Positions 11,332 through 22,640 of a stretch of 64,000 bases of DNA are shown one piece after another. The position numbers and the translations under genes were made by a program. Under the pieces are notes generated by a model that was not told where the DNA came from, made no database searches, and was given only the letters and a program-made list of their open reading frames with translations. This stretch comes from Takakia lepidozioides (Eukaryota; Streptophyta; Takakiopsida; Takakiales; Takakiaceae): contig CM060731.1 in the NCBI GenBank assembly GCA_030704615.1, forward strand, positions 86,656,756 through 86,720,755, read 5' to 3'. How positions within the stretch are numbered: the stretch's first letter is position 1; each line of letters begins with the position of its first letter.

Positions 11332-12119
11332 TTACATCTTCAGAGTCAGGAAGTCGTAAATGGCTTCCATAACTGCATTTGCAGTCATAACACAGAGACG
11401 TAAAAGCCGCAATCTGTTGTAGTGCCTGGCCTGTTTCAGCCAAGGTCGACCCAGCAATAAGGAGTAAGCTTCCATGACATCATCCTTTTTCAAAACAGTC
11501 ACTGTGATCTTAAAGATCATCTTTTGAATCTGTATCTTAACTCCTCTTATCAATCCCAATGGCTGAACACTTCCTTGATCTGCCATTGTTATTGTGAATG
11601 GGGCTAGTTTCATGTTACTTAAACCAAGCTTCTGCCTTAATTGGTCTGTTATGATATTCACTCCAGAGCCTCCATCTATCAGTACATCAGTCAAGTCTGT
11701 GCTTCCAATTCCCAATTGGATTACTGGCATAGAATCATCAAAGTCCATGACTATTTCTTGCCCTTTCGGCTTCACAGTATAGCTTGTCACCTTGCTGTTC
11801 AGGTCTGTGTTCCCTGTCACATGAACAATCTGATTAATTGCTTGATACAGCCTGTGCCTACAATGAGGTGCCACAACCAATAGCTGTCCAATGGTAATCT
11901 CCGCTTTGGACTGGCATATTACTTCAGCCAAAGTCCCTTCATTTCCCTGCACCTCTATAGCTTCCTTCTTCACTTCATCCTCACTCACTTCAATTCTCTT
12001 TCAGAATCAGATGAATCTGCCATAGGGATATCAATACTCTTCTCCATTTCCCGTATGGTATCAGCCACTTCCTTATGCAGTTCCTTCTCATCTCTCCAAG
12101 CCTCATCATCTTCAGGCAC
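11332..12119 (-). pseudogene. Copy A retroviral-type aspartic protease region
   Basis: Two overlapping frames (12119-11985 and 11988-11332) encode the acidic gag-protease linker (EDDEAWRDEKELH) and then a protease domain. The catalytic segment is VLIDGGSGVNIIT (Asp-Gly-Gly in place of the commoner Asp-Ser/Thr-Gly) and the closing motif is LLLGRPWL. A frameshift near 11990 separates the frames; copy B reads through the same place in one frame. The reading frame stops at 11332 where family similarity ends. Confidence 0.8.
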
Positions 12120-13736
12120 AATGTCACGGTGAAGTATTTTGCCACGCAGCCCAAGTTGTCCCCAAAACAACTTAGGTGGCAAGATACTTTGGCAGTGTTC
12201 GACGTGGATATCCAGTACAAACCGGGACGGGACAATGTGGTGGCCGATGCTTTAAGTAGAAAGCAGCAGCTCTTGTTGGTGTACAAGGGCGAGACGGCGC
12301 TCCAAAGGAAGATCCGGAAGGCTTGCCGGAAGGATGAGCTGGCAAAGTCCGTGATGCAGGACTTGAGAATGGGGGTTAAATCGCAGTTCCACTTGCAAAA
12401 TGGACTGCTCCGGTATAAGCAAAAACGTCTCTACGTGCCGAAGGGAGGGATCAGAGATAGCCTCTTGAGAGAATGCCATGATAGCCCGCTTGCGGGCCAC
12501 GGTGGAGCCAAGCGCACTGCGGCACTCTTGAAGAAAGAGTATTACTGGCCCAAACTGAGGGAGGAGACAGAGGAGTATGTCAAGACATGCACCACATGCC
12601 AACAAAACCGGAGCGAGTATAAAAAGCAAGCGGGGCTGTTACAACCCTTGCCGATTCCAGAGGGGACTTGGGAAAGCGTCTCGATTGATTTCATGACTGC
12701 TATGCCGCTGTCAAAAGGATTCGATGCAATCATGGTGGTGGTGGATAGGTTCAGTAAAATGGGCCATTTCATCCCCACCAAGGAGACGGCAACGGAGGAG
12801 ACAGGGCGACTTTACTTCGCCCACGTCTTAAAGCATCATGGAGTCCCGAAGGATATTGTCTCGGATCGCGATCCAAAGTTTACGAGTAAATTTTGGAGGA
12901 CACTTTGGAAGAAGATGGGGACGAGGCTGAAGATGAGCACCGCCTTCCGACCTACGACGGACGGCCAAACGGAAAGAGTGAATTCCGTAGTGAAGCAATT
13001 CTTGCGGAATTACGTGTCGGCAGACCAATCAGACTGGATGGAACACTTAGACGCGGCAGAGTTCTGTTATAATAACACAGAACACTCCGCAACGGGAGTT
13101 TTCCCCTTTCGTATTGGTCTATGGAAAAGCACCTCTGGTGCCGACAAGTTGGGCCGCCCAGGACGTTGAGGAACCGGCAGTAGCGGCGGTACTGGAAGAA
13201 CGCGAGCGTTTGTTGAAGCTCGCAAAGTACAACATTGCCAAGCTAGGAAACGGTATGAAAGGCAGGCGAATCGGAAGCGGAGGGAAGTGAAGTTTGAGGC
13301 AGGCACAGAGGTCTGGTTGAACATCAAGAATTTCCGACTACCTCCGGAAGTGAGTCCGAAGTTCGTACCTCCGTATGCGGGACCCTTTCGCATTCGGAAG
13401 GTTATGAATGAGGATGTGTATGAATTGGAGCTGCCGGCAAACAACAAGGTGCACCCAGTATTCCATGTCTCCCTTTTGAAGCCTTACTTCAAAGATGAAG
13501 CGCGTCCGAATCGACATCAAGTGTTGCGTCCGCCACCTATGCTGTTGGATCATGAAAATGAACCTGAGTACGAGGTGGAGGCAATACTTAAGTCGAGGAG
13601 GTTCAAGAACCGAGAAACGGAGTATCTCGTCAAATGGAAGGGCTATCATCATGTGGAGGCATCTTGGGTGCGTGCCTCAGAAATGGGAAACGCATCCGAG
13701 GCGGTTGCAGCTTTCGAGGGCGACCTCAAAATGTCA
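12120..13736 (+). mobile_element. Internal fragment of a chromodomain Ty3/gypsy element inserted antisense in copy A
   Basis: A 1.6 kb piece without LTRs runs from the end of RNase H through integrase to a chromodomain. AATGTCA occurs at both junctions (12120-12126 and 13730-13736). Outside the junctions the copy A frame continues on each side at the position where copy B is uninterrupted. At the left junction AATGTC also encodes N-V of NVTVKYF, so the repeat may be microhomology rather than a classical target duplication. Confidence 0.8.
12127..13729 (+). pseudogene. RNase H end, integrase and chromodomain of a chromovirus, two frameshifts
   Basis: The RNase H tail ends DNVVADALSRK. The integrase has an HHCC zinc module (HDSPLAGHGG ... 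CTTCQQNR) and a DDE core: SIDFM, VSDRDPKF and DGQTERVN all retain their acidic residues. A first frameshift near 13115 splits the fold just before the KAPLVPTSWAA segment. A second near 13240 precedes RKRYERQANRK. The last frame holds the integrase C-terminal beta domain (VHPVFHVSLLKPY) and a chromodomain (YEVEAILKSR, EYLVKWKGY, ASWV). Chromodomains direct integration to marked heterochromatin in this clade. No LTR, RT or gag of this element is present. Confidence 0.85.
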
Positions 13737-15561
13737 TCTTCATTATCATCATCTTCCTCATCTACTAGAGGTATTAGTTTAGCTTTGCTTCTGATTACTA
13801 TTATTGTACTTATTTCTGGTACAACACATGGCCTAACCATGTGAGCTGCCACCACTGGGCCCTCATTCACAGGAGCTCTCATCTCATTCTGGTGTCTGAT
13901 CCAGAATGGACAGGCTGCCTTGCGATGTCCTGCCTGATTACAATAGTAACACAGTTCTTCCCCATTAGGTCCTCGCCCTTGGTCTGTTCTGGGATTGTTT
14001 CTATAATCATGATTCCCTGGCTGGTAATTCCCCCTTGGATTACCCTGATAGTTGCCTCTAGGATTGCCTTGGTAATTCCTTCTTGGATTACCTCTATACC
14101 ATTGTTATAACCACCAGGCCTACCATAGTGGTCTTGATCATTGTTCCTTCTTGGCTGGGGCTGCACTTGATGCACCCTCACTTGCCTAGGTTCTCTTGCA
14201 GCTGTCCTTCTGTTGTAATAACAATTCTCTGTAGAATGGTTATCCATTTTACAGATAGTACAATGTTTCTCCTTCATGTGGCATTCAACTGTGGTATGGC
14301 CTTCATTATGGCATTTTGCACACCAAACACCCTTCCTCCAATGTGTTGCAGCCTCTGTGGCATACTTCTTTAAATTTTCTTCCAATCTTCTCTCATAGTT
14401 ATCCCTCTTCAACTTTTCCTTCTTCTTACTCTTCCTCTCGAGCTCTTGCTCTTCTTCCTCATCTGACTCATCCTCAGAGTCCTTATCATCCCTTTTCTCT
14501 CTCCTGAGCATTCCCAATTGCTCAATTCTGTTAGCTGTTTCAAATGCTTCCTCCATCGTATTATGGGGTAGCATATCCACTTTCTTTTGCAGCTCAGGTC
14601 TTAGTCCACTTACAAACCAAGTCTTCTGTAAACCTGGTGCTGGTACAGCAGCTAGCTTTTTCATCATCAATTCCATCTTTTCCATATACTCTTCAACAGT
14701 TTCATGCTTCTTTTGCTTTAACTGTTGTAAACTTCCATACACTTCATCCTCAGTTTTACTTGTCCTGAACCTATTTCGGAATGTTGTACTTAAGTCATTC
14801 CAGGTTAGGAAATGATTATCAGGGAATCTTGCATACCATTCACTTGCTTTCTTTATAAGTGAACAAGGAAACAGTCTCATCTTGGCATCATCGTCATTCT
14901 CATTGTTCACAATACACATGTGCTCAAATTGGCTAATGTGTACATCAGGATCCCCTTTTCCTGAATATATTGGAAAATGTGGTTTTGCCCGTGTTGGTTG
15001 TAACGCCATCTGTGGCCCTACCCCCTGCCCACTGACAGGTGCTAGCCCCCTTGCTGGTGCTGGTCCTTGAGGACCTGTTGTAGTTGTGGTGGAACTTCCA
15101 CCAAGTGCTGGCCCCTGAGCACTCCCTGCTACTGGCCCCACTATATTCACAGTATTCCCAACTCCAGTTGCACTACTTCCCACACTCCCTGTCCCCCCAG
15201 ATCCAGATCCAGGCTGCCCGCCTGATCCCCCTGAGCCAACACCTTCGTTGGCCTGTGATCCAAGTGCTCCACTTGATCCAGGTCCGACAGGTTGGGATGT
15301 CCTGGTTGTAGTCTCAACCTCAGCTGTTGGGTCTACTTCTTCATACTCTTCATCTTCCAATTTTTTCTCTCTGTTTTCATCTTCCAAGTTCTGCCCTTGG
15401 GTTTTTTTTTCTTCACTCATGTAACTCAATTGCAATGGTGTTGGAGAGTCTGACCTCTCCGTTGGCTCTGCCACATCCTCTCCTCCTTCGTCTTCCGTTT
15501 CAGAAACTGGAGTTCCTGCTTTTGGTGTTCCATGCCAACTCTTATCAAAGATTTCTGTCAA
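13737..15561 (-). pseudogene. Copy A gag (capsid plus two zinc knuckles), one frameshift
   Basis: The frame from 15561 has an acidic N-terminal part, a Gly/Ser/Thr-rich linker, a retrotransposon capsid domain (PHFPIYSGKGDPDVH, ASEWYARFPDNHF, FRNRFRTSKTEDEVY, KKHETVEEYMEKM), a charged coiled region rich in Glu and Lys, then a knuckle C-x2-C-x4-H-x4-C followed by C-x2-C-x4-H-x4-C. After GGYNNG near 14100 a frameshift destroys the Asn/Gly-rich stretch and the last CCHC knuckle. The latter reappears in another frame and is intact in copy B (CYYCNQAGHRKAAC at 34402). The region ends at the antisense insertion. Confidence 0.85.
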
Positions 15562-15570
15562 ATCTTTTAT

Positions 15571-16350
15571 CTAGGGATGTACCTCAGATCTTTCACCTCG
15601 TGGTTGATCTTCTTCCTGTACCAATTCCCTTAATCTTTCTTGCAAAGAATAAGAAGGAGTGGCATCCAACTCTAGTTCTTCCGGTATGGGTGATGTACTC
15701 TCTAATCTTAATGGTGTGAGAGGTCCAGATGATTCCCCTATGTCTATTCCTCTCTCCCAAAGATATGGATAATTAGCTTTCAAATAACTTTCTCTTTTTG
15801 CTGAATATCTCTGGAGTCTAGCTTCTCTTTCATCATCTCATGTCCCATGTCTTTCATTTCTTTAATGTGGCAATAACCAAAACTCTCTTCTGTAGTATCT
15901 CTCATATATGCCTGGGTTTCTTTCAAGCTTCAATGCACCCTTGGCTATACTAGAAGTCTCCGTTACCATATAACCATATGGCAAACAAGTCTGAAAAGCT
16001 GTTCTTGGTGTGAGTTTGATCCACAAAATATCCTTAGGAATCCAATTCTTTACCAGTACAAGCTCCTCATGCATATGAGTGTAAACATTCACTTTCCTTT
16101 CCTCCCAGCCTTCAAACTCTACTCGCTTAATGGATAGCAATGCTATCACATAAACCAGTGTTGGTAACCAACATGCTCTTCCTCTACAGGCCACCTGATA
16201 AATCTTTATCACTCCTTTCTCCAGACCCCACTCAGAGTCAACATCATGCACTCTCTTAAGAATGTTTTCTTTACAACCGTTTAGCAATTCCAAGAACCTC
16301 TGAAAGAATTGTTTGGACAATCTTTCCTTCTCAGTTCCATAGGGAACTGA
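15571..16350 (-). pseudogene. Copy A N-terminal gag/leader ORF
   Basis: Two frames (16320-15862 and 15783-15571) are separated by stops. The first, about 150 aa, contains ENILKRVHD, WLPTLVYVIALLSIKRVEF and NPGIYERYYRREFW and is nearly identical to the copy B product at 20060-20542. It has no domain I can name. Strong conservation between the copies shows it was a real element product, probably the start of gag. Confidence 0.6.
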
Positions 16351-16364
16351 GTATGGTCGCCAAA

Positions 16365-17269
16365 TGTCGAGCGGCTTTTACTCACCCATCCCTTCGTTAT
16401 CCGAGGTGGAAACTCCAAGATAGAAGAGTTGGATATCTCTAAGCACTCAGTCTGCTCAGAACAATCAGTCATGACCTACAGCTAGTGAATCATGGTTGTG
16501 CTTCCTATTTGTATTCCTTCTTGCCTTCATGTTATCAATTTACCTTACTGTATATACTGAAGCATCAGATTGCTTCAGTATCTACCAAGTTCCATTCAAT
16601 CATGCATTCATCATTTCCACAGCTTCTCTCATATCTCTCTACACAGTATGATTGTATCGATTGAGTATCAGATTAAGATTAATCAGGTATCAGGCCTCTG
16701 CCATGATGTCCCTAATCTACCCTACAGTATGATTCTACAGCTTGCATGAATTAAGCCTCAATCAAGTCATCATCTCCTCTTCACTGTTTCCGCTCTCCGT
16801 TTCGTCTCCTCTTTCCCTGACCAAGTCGCGCTCTCCAAGAAGTGATCCCGTGAAGTGATCCCCCTCATGTTGCCGCCCTGCCTAATCTATCCGCAAGATG
16901 TTCTAACCACCTAACTAACTAACTGTCACCCCTGAAGTAACATGTTTCCTCTGCAGATGTCGTTCCCACACAGTCATTCCCTGTCCATGATAACCGTTCC
17001 CTATGTACGCTGTGACAGGCTGTGCCAAGCTGTGTCGAGCTATGATTGGCTGTGTAAAGCTGTGTCGGGCTGTGACTGGCTGTGTTGGAGTGTGACGGGT
17101 TGTGACTGGCTGTGTTTGGCTGTGACAGACTGTGTCGGGCTGTCTACCCCCCCTAAAGCCTCCCCTAAGGCTCCTGCTGGTCTCAGTCTACCATCCGTAA
17201 GTCTGCGCAAAATTAAGGGTACCCCACAGAACCCCTAAAAGTGTCCAAGTCCCAAGCAGCCCTCTAACA
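16365..17269 (-). repeat. 5' LTR of copy A
   Basis: About 905 bp. On the minus strand it starts TGTTAGAGGGCTG and ends ...GCCGCTCGACA, followed by TTTGGCGACCATAC, a primer-binding-like site. It matches LTR B (19001-19931) and solo LTR C (55906-56913). It includes an imperfect 10 bp tandem repeat (GCTGTGNCNG type on plus, about 16985-17145). Confidence 0.85.
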
Positions 17270-17614
17270 ACGTGAACGGAAGCACGTAGCTTCCGCATTA
17301 GCTATCTTTGTAGAGTATCCAAAGAAGGGGGACTTGGCCGGATTCATCCAAGCCCACTCTCCTGGGTCAAACTGCAAGCCAGCCAGGGGAATGGAGAGAA
17401 ACCACATCAATCTGGAGTGCAATGCCTAGTCAGCCTCCATACCTGGGGGAGACAAAGGATTGGCTGCCCCAGACACCATGTCAATAACTCTAATGGGGTA
17501 TAGCTCTTGCCTGTTGGCCGTCCCTGGTTCAGACATCGTCAGGTACCCTGCAGGGGAAGCCAGAAATCCTAGACCCTGAATACTATCTCTTAAGGAGGAT
17601 GTAGCCAGTAGTAC
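17270..17614. other. Spacer next to LTR A, probably interior of a disrupted MULE
   Basis: I see no coding motif of its own here. It adjoins the MULE transposase fragment on its right and may be the preceding part of that element. Confidence 0.35.
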
Positions 17615-17890
17615 TTGGAAGGGCATACCTGGAGTGCAACCCAACCATATAGGCAAGGCCCAGGTGTATACACAATTACAATCGGAGTGGAGCCGACCTG
17701 CAATTGTACGGACTTCTCATTGATGGAAACAAAGAAGGTGACAAAATATTATCCGTGCAAGCATATGTATTACATTTACCTGAAGAGGTTGAGGATGAAC
17801 TTGAGTATTGATGACTTTGTTCATGCACCAGCGTCGAGCATGAACGAGCTGCACAAACTCCTCGGCAGGGATTCCAGAAATCATTGATGG
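17615..17890 (+). pseudogene. MULE transposase C-terminal fragment with SWIM zinc finger
   Basis: The open frame encodes a SWIM finger: CNCTDF, a spacer, then YPCKHMYYIYLKRL (C-x-C ... C-x-H), followed by IDDFVHAPASSMNELHKLL. The same order occurs at the end of the MULE1 transposase (33190-33350), where the residues are CTCPDF and IPCKHLYFIFLKRM. SWIM domains close MULE transposases. No catalytic core is present to the left because LTR A lies there. Confidence 0.75.
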
Positions 17891-18159
17891 GGCAAAGGGA
17901 ATCCACCATATGGATATTTGCAATTGCATTTTTATGCATTAGACTTTGTTTTGCAGTGTAATGAAATGCACCCCAAAACTCCAGGAATGAGACAGGCAAT
18001 ATTAAAGTAATCCCTTTCATACACATTATGGACTTCTGGATATCCGTTGACGTCCAGTGGCAATTCAATGTTGAAACAAAATCCATAATAAGATGGCGGC
18101 AGGAAAAATTTGCAGATCTTCCAGAAAACTGAGTTCCAATAGTAGTAGTTGTGGGGGCC

Positions 18160-18722
18160 ATTTCTGGAAATATGGCGCCGAATTTCCCTATTTTGGGCCG
18201 AAAACTGGCTAAGTCCCAACATGTACGGGAACAATGTCTGGAAAAATGGCGCCGAATTTCCAGTTACATGGCCCAGAACTGCCCAACATCTGTGCAATCC
18301 TCGGCACCATCTCCCGAAATTCGGCGCCACATTTCCAAATTTTGGGCTAACACACTTGGCATGTTGGGACCTATAGCCGCGAAATTCGGCACCATTTTTC
18401 GCCGGAGGCACCTATTACCGCGAAATACGTCGCAATTTTCTTTGGTTGCGGAACCTATTACCGTGAAATTCGGCGCCATTTTTACAGATGTCGCTTGGAA
18501 TTTCCATGAGTGCAAGACGAAATATCATGAGCACGGCTCCCAAAACTTCAATTTCAGCTTCAAACAATAAATATTAGATTATTTTTGTTCTGACACATTC
18601 CATTAAAATAATATATAGTTTTGATGTTTTTTATTTCTAAAATTTGTACTTCTGCTCATGAAAACCGATTGTCTTACTACTCTGCTCATGCCGCTCATGC
18701 TCATGAAATAGCTAACCTCCAA
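18160..18722 (+). mobile_element. Subterminal repeats and right terminus of a CATGAGC-type MULE-like family
   Basis: Six spaced copies of a GGCGCCGAATTTC/GAAATTCGGCGCC motif (18169-18475) lead into an AT-rich segment bracketed by CATGAG(C) and GCTCATG motifs (18505-18712). The end reads gctcatgaaatagctaacctcc, whose reverse complement (GGTTAGCTATTTCATGAGC) matches sequence starts at 35087 and 36677. With the SWIM fragment to its left this looks like the 3' end of one element. The exact border is uncertain. Confidence 0.55.
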
Positions 18723-19000
18723 TCTAAGTTCACTATGATTTTGTTTTGTTGCTCACATTTGAGTTGGGTAAGCTCCAGGATATGAATAGCCACAAAGGCT
18801 TGACACCATAGTAGGTGGAATGAAGCATTAAAGCTTTGGTTGATTTTTATGATTCCCAAGTAAGGAGATATATCTAAGCTCTAAGGGGTATTTACCCAAG
18901 CTAGACTAAATAGTGGGAGGCCAGAGAGGGCCATACTAAGCCCTTAGTGAGTCCATTTAAGGACCTGGAACATATAAAAGAGGGGAAGATTGTTCTTTGG
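18723..19000. other. Spacer before LTR B
   Basis: No gene or repeat recognised. Confidence 0.4.
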
Positions 19001-19931
19001 TGTTAGAGGGCTGTCTGGGACTTGGACAGTTTTACGGGTTCTGTGGGGTACCCTTAATTTTGCGCAAACTTAAGGGTAATAGACTCAGACAGACACATGC
19101 CTTAGGGGTGGCAGACAGGCTCATACAGTCAACAGTCATAAGCTTGCACAGCCCATCACAGCCTAACACAGCCTAACACAGTCTGACACAGCTCGACACA
19201 GCCTGCCACAGTCAGACACAGCCTGACACAACCAATCACAGTCCAACATGGCCAGTCACGGCACGGCACAGTTACAGCCCGACACAGCTTGGCACAGCCC
19301 GTCACAGCGTTCACAAGGAACTGTCATCACGGGAGGGAACGACTGTGTAGGAACGACATCTGCAGAGGGAACGTGCATTCTGTCTTGGATGACAGTTAGT
19401 TGGTTAGGCGGTTAGAACAGCTTGCAGATAGAATAGGCAGGGTAGCGACATGGAGGGGGACACTTCTTGGATCATGACGAGCATCAGGGGGAGAAGCACG
19501 ATCTTGAGCACAGGGATGGAGGAGAGATGATCTGTTGATGCTTGATACATGCAAGTTGTAGAGGTGTACTGTAGGACAGAATAGAGACACCATGGCTTTG
19601 GCCTGATACATGATAGATATAAATCTGATTCATATTTCATACTCGCACTGTGTAGAGGGATCTGAGTGAAGCTCTGGAATGAATGCCTGAGTAGATGGAA
19701 CATGGTAGATTGCAAAAGCAATCTGATACTTACACCTAGGTAGGCAGTAAGGTAACTTACTAAATATGAATGCAAGAAGGGACTGATAAAGGGAAGCATC
19801 CCCATGATACACTAGCTGTAGTCATGACTGATTGTTCTGATCGGGATGAGTACTTAGAGATATCCAACTCTTCTATCTTGGAGTTTCCACCTCGGATAGC
19901 GAAGGGATGGGTGAGTAAAAGCCGCTCAACA
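19001..19931 (+). repeat. 5' LTR of copy B
   Basis: 931 bp beginning TGTTAGAGGGCTG and ending GCCGCTCAACA, followed by TTTGGCGACCATACTGGGGA, a plausible tRNA primer-binding site of the TGGCGAC type used by Tat/Athila-like elements. It includes a 10 bp period cacagccYRa repeat at about 19145-19315. It matches LTRs A and C. Confidence 0.85.
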
Positions 19932-20059
19932 TTTGGCGACCATACTGGGGAACTGAGTCAAGAACAACCAGATATGACAAGCAACTGGTGGGATCATGGT
20001 GGATGGAGAATCAAGGAATTTGATGTGAATCAAATTCCCTGTGAAACTGAGAAAGAAAG

Positions 20060-20916
20060 TTGTCCAAACGATTTTTTCAGAGGTTCTTGGAATTGCCAGA
20101 CGGTTGCAAGGAAAATATTCTCAAGAGAGTGCATGATGCTGATCCAGAGTGGGGTCTAGAAAAAGGAGTGATAAAGATTTATCAAGTGGCCTGTAAAGGG
20201 AGAGCAAGTTGGTTACCAACACTGGTTTATGTGATAGCGTTGCTATCCATTAAACGAGTGGAGTTTGAAGGCTGGGAGGAACGGAAAGTGAATGTTTTTA
20301 CTCATATGCATGAAGAGCTTGTATTGGTAAAGAATTGGATTCACAATGATATCTTGTGGATCAAACTTACACCAAAAATAGCTTTTCAGACCTGTTTGTC
20401 ATATGGGTATATGGTAACGGAACCTTCTAGCCTAGCCAAGGGTACATTAAAGCTTGAAAGAAATCCAGGCATATACGAGAGATACTACAGGAGAGAGTTT
20501 TGGTTATTACCTCATCAAAGACGTGAAAGATATGGGTCATGAGTGATGAAAGGGAAGCTAGACTCCATAGATATTCAGTGAAAATGGAAAGCTATTTAAA
20601 GGCTAATTATCCGTATCTTTGGCAGAAGGGAATAGATATAGGAGAGTCATCTGGGACTCTCACACCACCAAGACCAGAAAGTTCATCACCCATACCTGAA
20701 GATTCTAATTTAGAGATCACACCTATTTATTCTTTACAAGAGAGATTAAAAGATCTGGTGGAAGAAGAAGGTCAAGTACAAGGGGAAAGATCTGAAGGGA
20801 ATCCCTGGATTAAAGATTTGACAGAAATCTTTGATCAAAGTTGGCACTGTACACCCAGAGCAGAAACACTAGCTAACGAGAGGGAAGAGGAAGAAGAAGG
20901 CCATCAGAGAGTTTAG
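20060..20916 (+). pseudogene. Copy B leader/N-terminal gag ORFs
   Basis: The frame 20060-20542 (about 160 aa) has ENILKRVHD, WLPTLVYVIALLSIKRVEF and YERYYRREFWLLPH, like copy A. It overlaps by four bases the next frame, 20539-20916, which contains SYLKANYPYLWQKGIDIG and LTEIFDQSW. In copy A the corresponding LTEIFDKSW starts the gag frame, so these were one long product. Function is unknown beyond being part of the element. Confidence 0.6.
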
Positions 20917-20945
20917 ACACTCCAACACCACTTCAGTTAAGTTAT

Positions 20946-22080
20946 ATGAGTGAGGAAGAAGAAATCCAAGATGAGAACTTGGAAGATGGAAATAGAGAGA
21001 AAAACTTGGAAGACAAGGGGTATGAAGACGTAGACCCAACAGTTGAGGTTGAGACTACAACCAGGACATCCCAAACTGTTGGACCTGGATCAAATGGAAT
21101 CTGGCTCTGGGGGGACAAGGAGTGTGGGAAGTCACTGCAACTGGTGCTGGGGGTACTGCAAATACAGGGGGGCCAGTAGCAGGAAGTGCTCAGGGGCCAG
21201 CACCTGGTGGGAGTTCGACCACAACCACTGCAGGTCCTCAAGGACCAGCACCTACAGGAGGACCATCACCTGCCACAGGGCAGGGAGTTGGGCCATAGAT
21301 GGTGGCAGTAGCCCCAACGCGAGCGAAACCACCTTTTCCAATCTATGGAGGGAAAGGGAATCCAGATGTACATGTCAATCAGTTTGAGAAAATGTGCATA
21401 GTGAACCATGAGAATGATGATTATTCAAAGTTAAGACTATTCCCTTGTTCACTTATCAAGAAGGCAAGTGAGTGGTATGCTCGATTTCCTGATGACAATT
21501 TCCAAACCTGGGATGACCTTAGCACAGCATTCCGGAACAGATTTAGGACAAGCAAAACTGAGGACGAAGTGTACAATAGCCTACAATAGTTGAGACAAAA
21601 GAAGCATGAAACTGTTGAAGAATACATGGAGAAGATGGAGTTAATGATAAGAAAGTTGGCTGCTGTGCCAGCAGCAGGATTACAGAAGACTTGGTTTGTG
21701 AGTGGACTAAGACCGGAATTACAAAAGAAAGTGGATATGCTACCCCATCATACAGTGGAGGAAGCATTCGAAACAGCCAACAGAATTGAGCAATTAGGAA
21801 TGCTCAGGAAGGAAAAGAGGGATGATGATGACTCTGAAGATGAGTCAGATGAGGGAATAGGGCCCACCCCTGAAAAGGGGCAGTAGCCGCAAGGCAAAGT
21901 GACTCTTAGTTACGCCGGCCTCGGTCGGAGTCTTCTCTCTCTCTCTCTCTCAGATGAGGAAGAAGAGCAAGAGCTCAAAAGGAAGAACAAAAAGAAGGAA
22001 AGGTTGAAGAAGGACAACTATGAAAAGAGATTGGAAGAAATCTTGAAGAAGTATGCAACGAGGCTACAACCCATTGGAGG
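20946..22080 (+). pseudogene. Copy B gag capsid region
   Basis: Acidic start (20946), a frameshifted linker, then capsid motifs PPFPIYGGKGNPDVH, ASEWYARFPDDNF and FRNRFRTSKTEDEVY (21299-21586), a TAG stop at 21587, and KKHETVEEYMEKM to the Glu-rich coil. The 95 bp module at 21855 and MULE1 at 22081 interrupt the rest. There is a one-base shift near 22050, just before the MULE target site. Confidence 0.8.
21855..21949 (+). mobile_element. 95 bp SINE-like module in copy B gag
   Basis: It is inserted in gag between perfect 10 bp repeats TCAGATGAGG (21845-21854 and 21950-21959). The body has a hairpin CCCCTGAAAAGGGG, the blocks CAGTAGCCGCAAGGC and CTCTTAGTTACGCCGG, and ends in a (CT)n tail. Copy A lacks it at this position. 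The second copy, inverted, is in WDR55 intron 7 (4279-4358). Confidence 0.8.
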
Positions 22081-22309
22081 CAGGGATGCCTCGGCGTGAG
22101 CCTGGTCGCGTGAGCGCAACTGCGCTCACGCCACGTCACCTTGCGCCAACGCCACATCACGGGGCTCACTCCACGTCATCGCGCTTGAAGGCCGCGTCAC
22201 CACGCGCCAAGGAAGAAGTGGAGTGTATTCCCGCGGAAGAGCACCCTTTACCGCGGAAACAAGCTGGACGACATAATAAAAAGACGTGGTCATTCCCACC
22301 TGAAAGCAA

Positions 22310-22640
22310 CAGATGAATGAAGGATGGATGAATGTAGAGTGGATGATATATAGATGGATGAATGCGAAAAATGAAAGTAGATGGATGAATGTGGGATGGG
22401 TAAGAGTAAAATGGATGAATATATAATGGATGTTGAATAATGGCAAACATTCATGACTGGAGGATGCATGAATACTCTGTAGATGAATGCACAATGTATA
22501 TGACATGAGTGTGGTAGGTTTGTGGGGTGGATTACAGAGTACAGTGGATGAATGTACAATGGATGTTGAATAATGGAAAACATTCATGAATGGAGCACGC
22601 ATGAATACACAGTATATGAATGGACAATGGATATGACAAG
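22310..22640 (+). repeat. GGATGAATG-rich minisatellite near the MULE1 left end
   Basis: Degenerate ATGAATGGATG-type repeats. A longer unit of about 130 bp containing atggatgttgaataatgg and aaacattcatga occurs twice (about 22427 and 22558). It lies between the left terminus and the companion gene. Confidence 0.6.

Larger units (their letters stand above)
11330..17269 (-). mobile_element. Ty3/gypsy element copy A: 5' LTR, gag, protease; truncated before RT
   Basis: Read on the minus strand: 5' LTR (17269-16365), primer-binding region, N-terminal gag ORF, gag with zinc knuckles, aspartic protease, then loss of similarity at about 11330 with no reverse transcriptase. The element is split by an antisense insertion at 12127-13729. 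It belongs to the same family as copy B (19001-35085) and the solo LTR at 55906-56913. Copies A and B are back to back, with LTRs about 1.7 kb apart. Confidence 0.85.

Noticed and set aside
12120-13736. A complete nested LTR retrotransposon
   Set aside because: There are no LTRs, primer site, gag or RT; only the RNase H end to chromodomain is present.
15084-15719. Plus-strand open frames within copy A
   Set aside because: They are antisense to the gag frame, which has clear capsid motifs.
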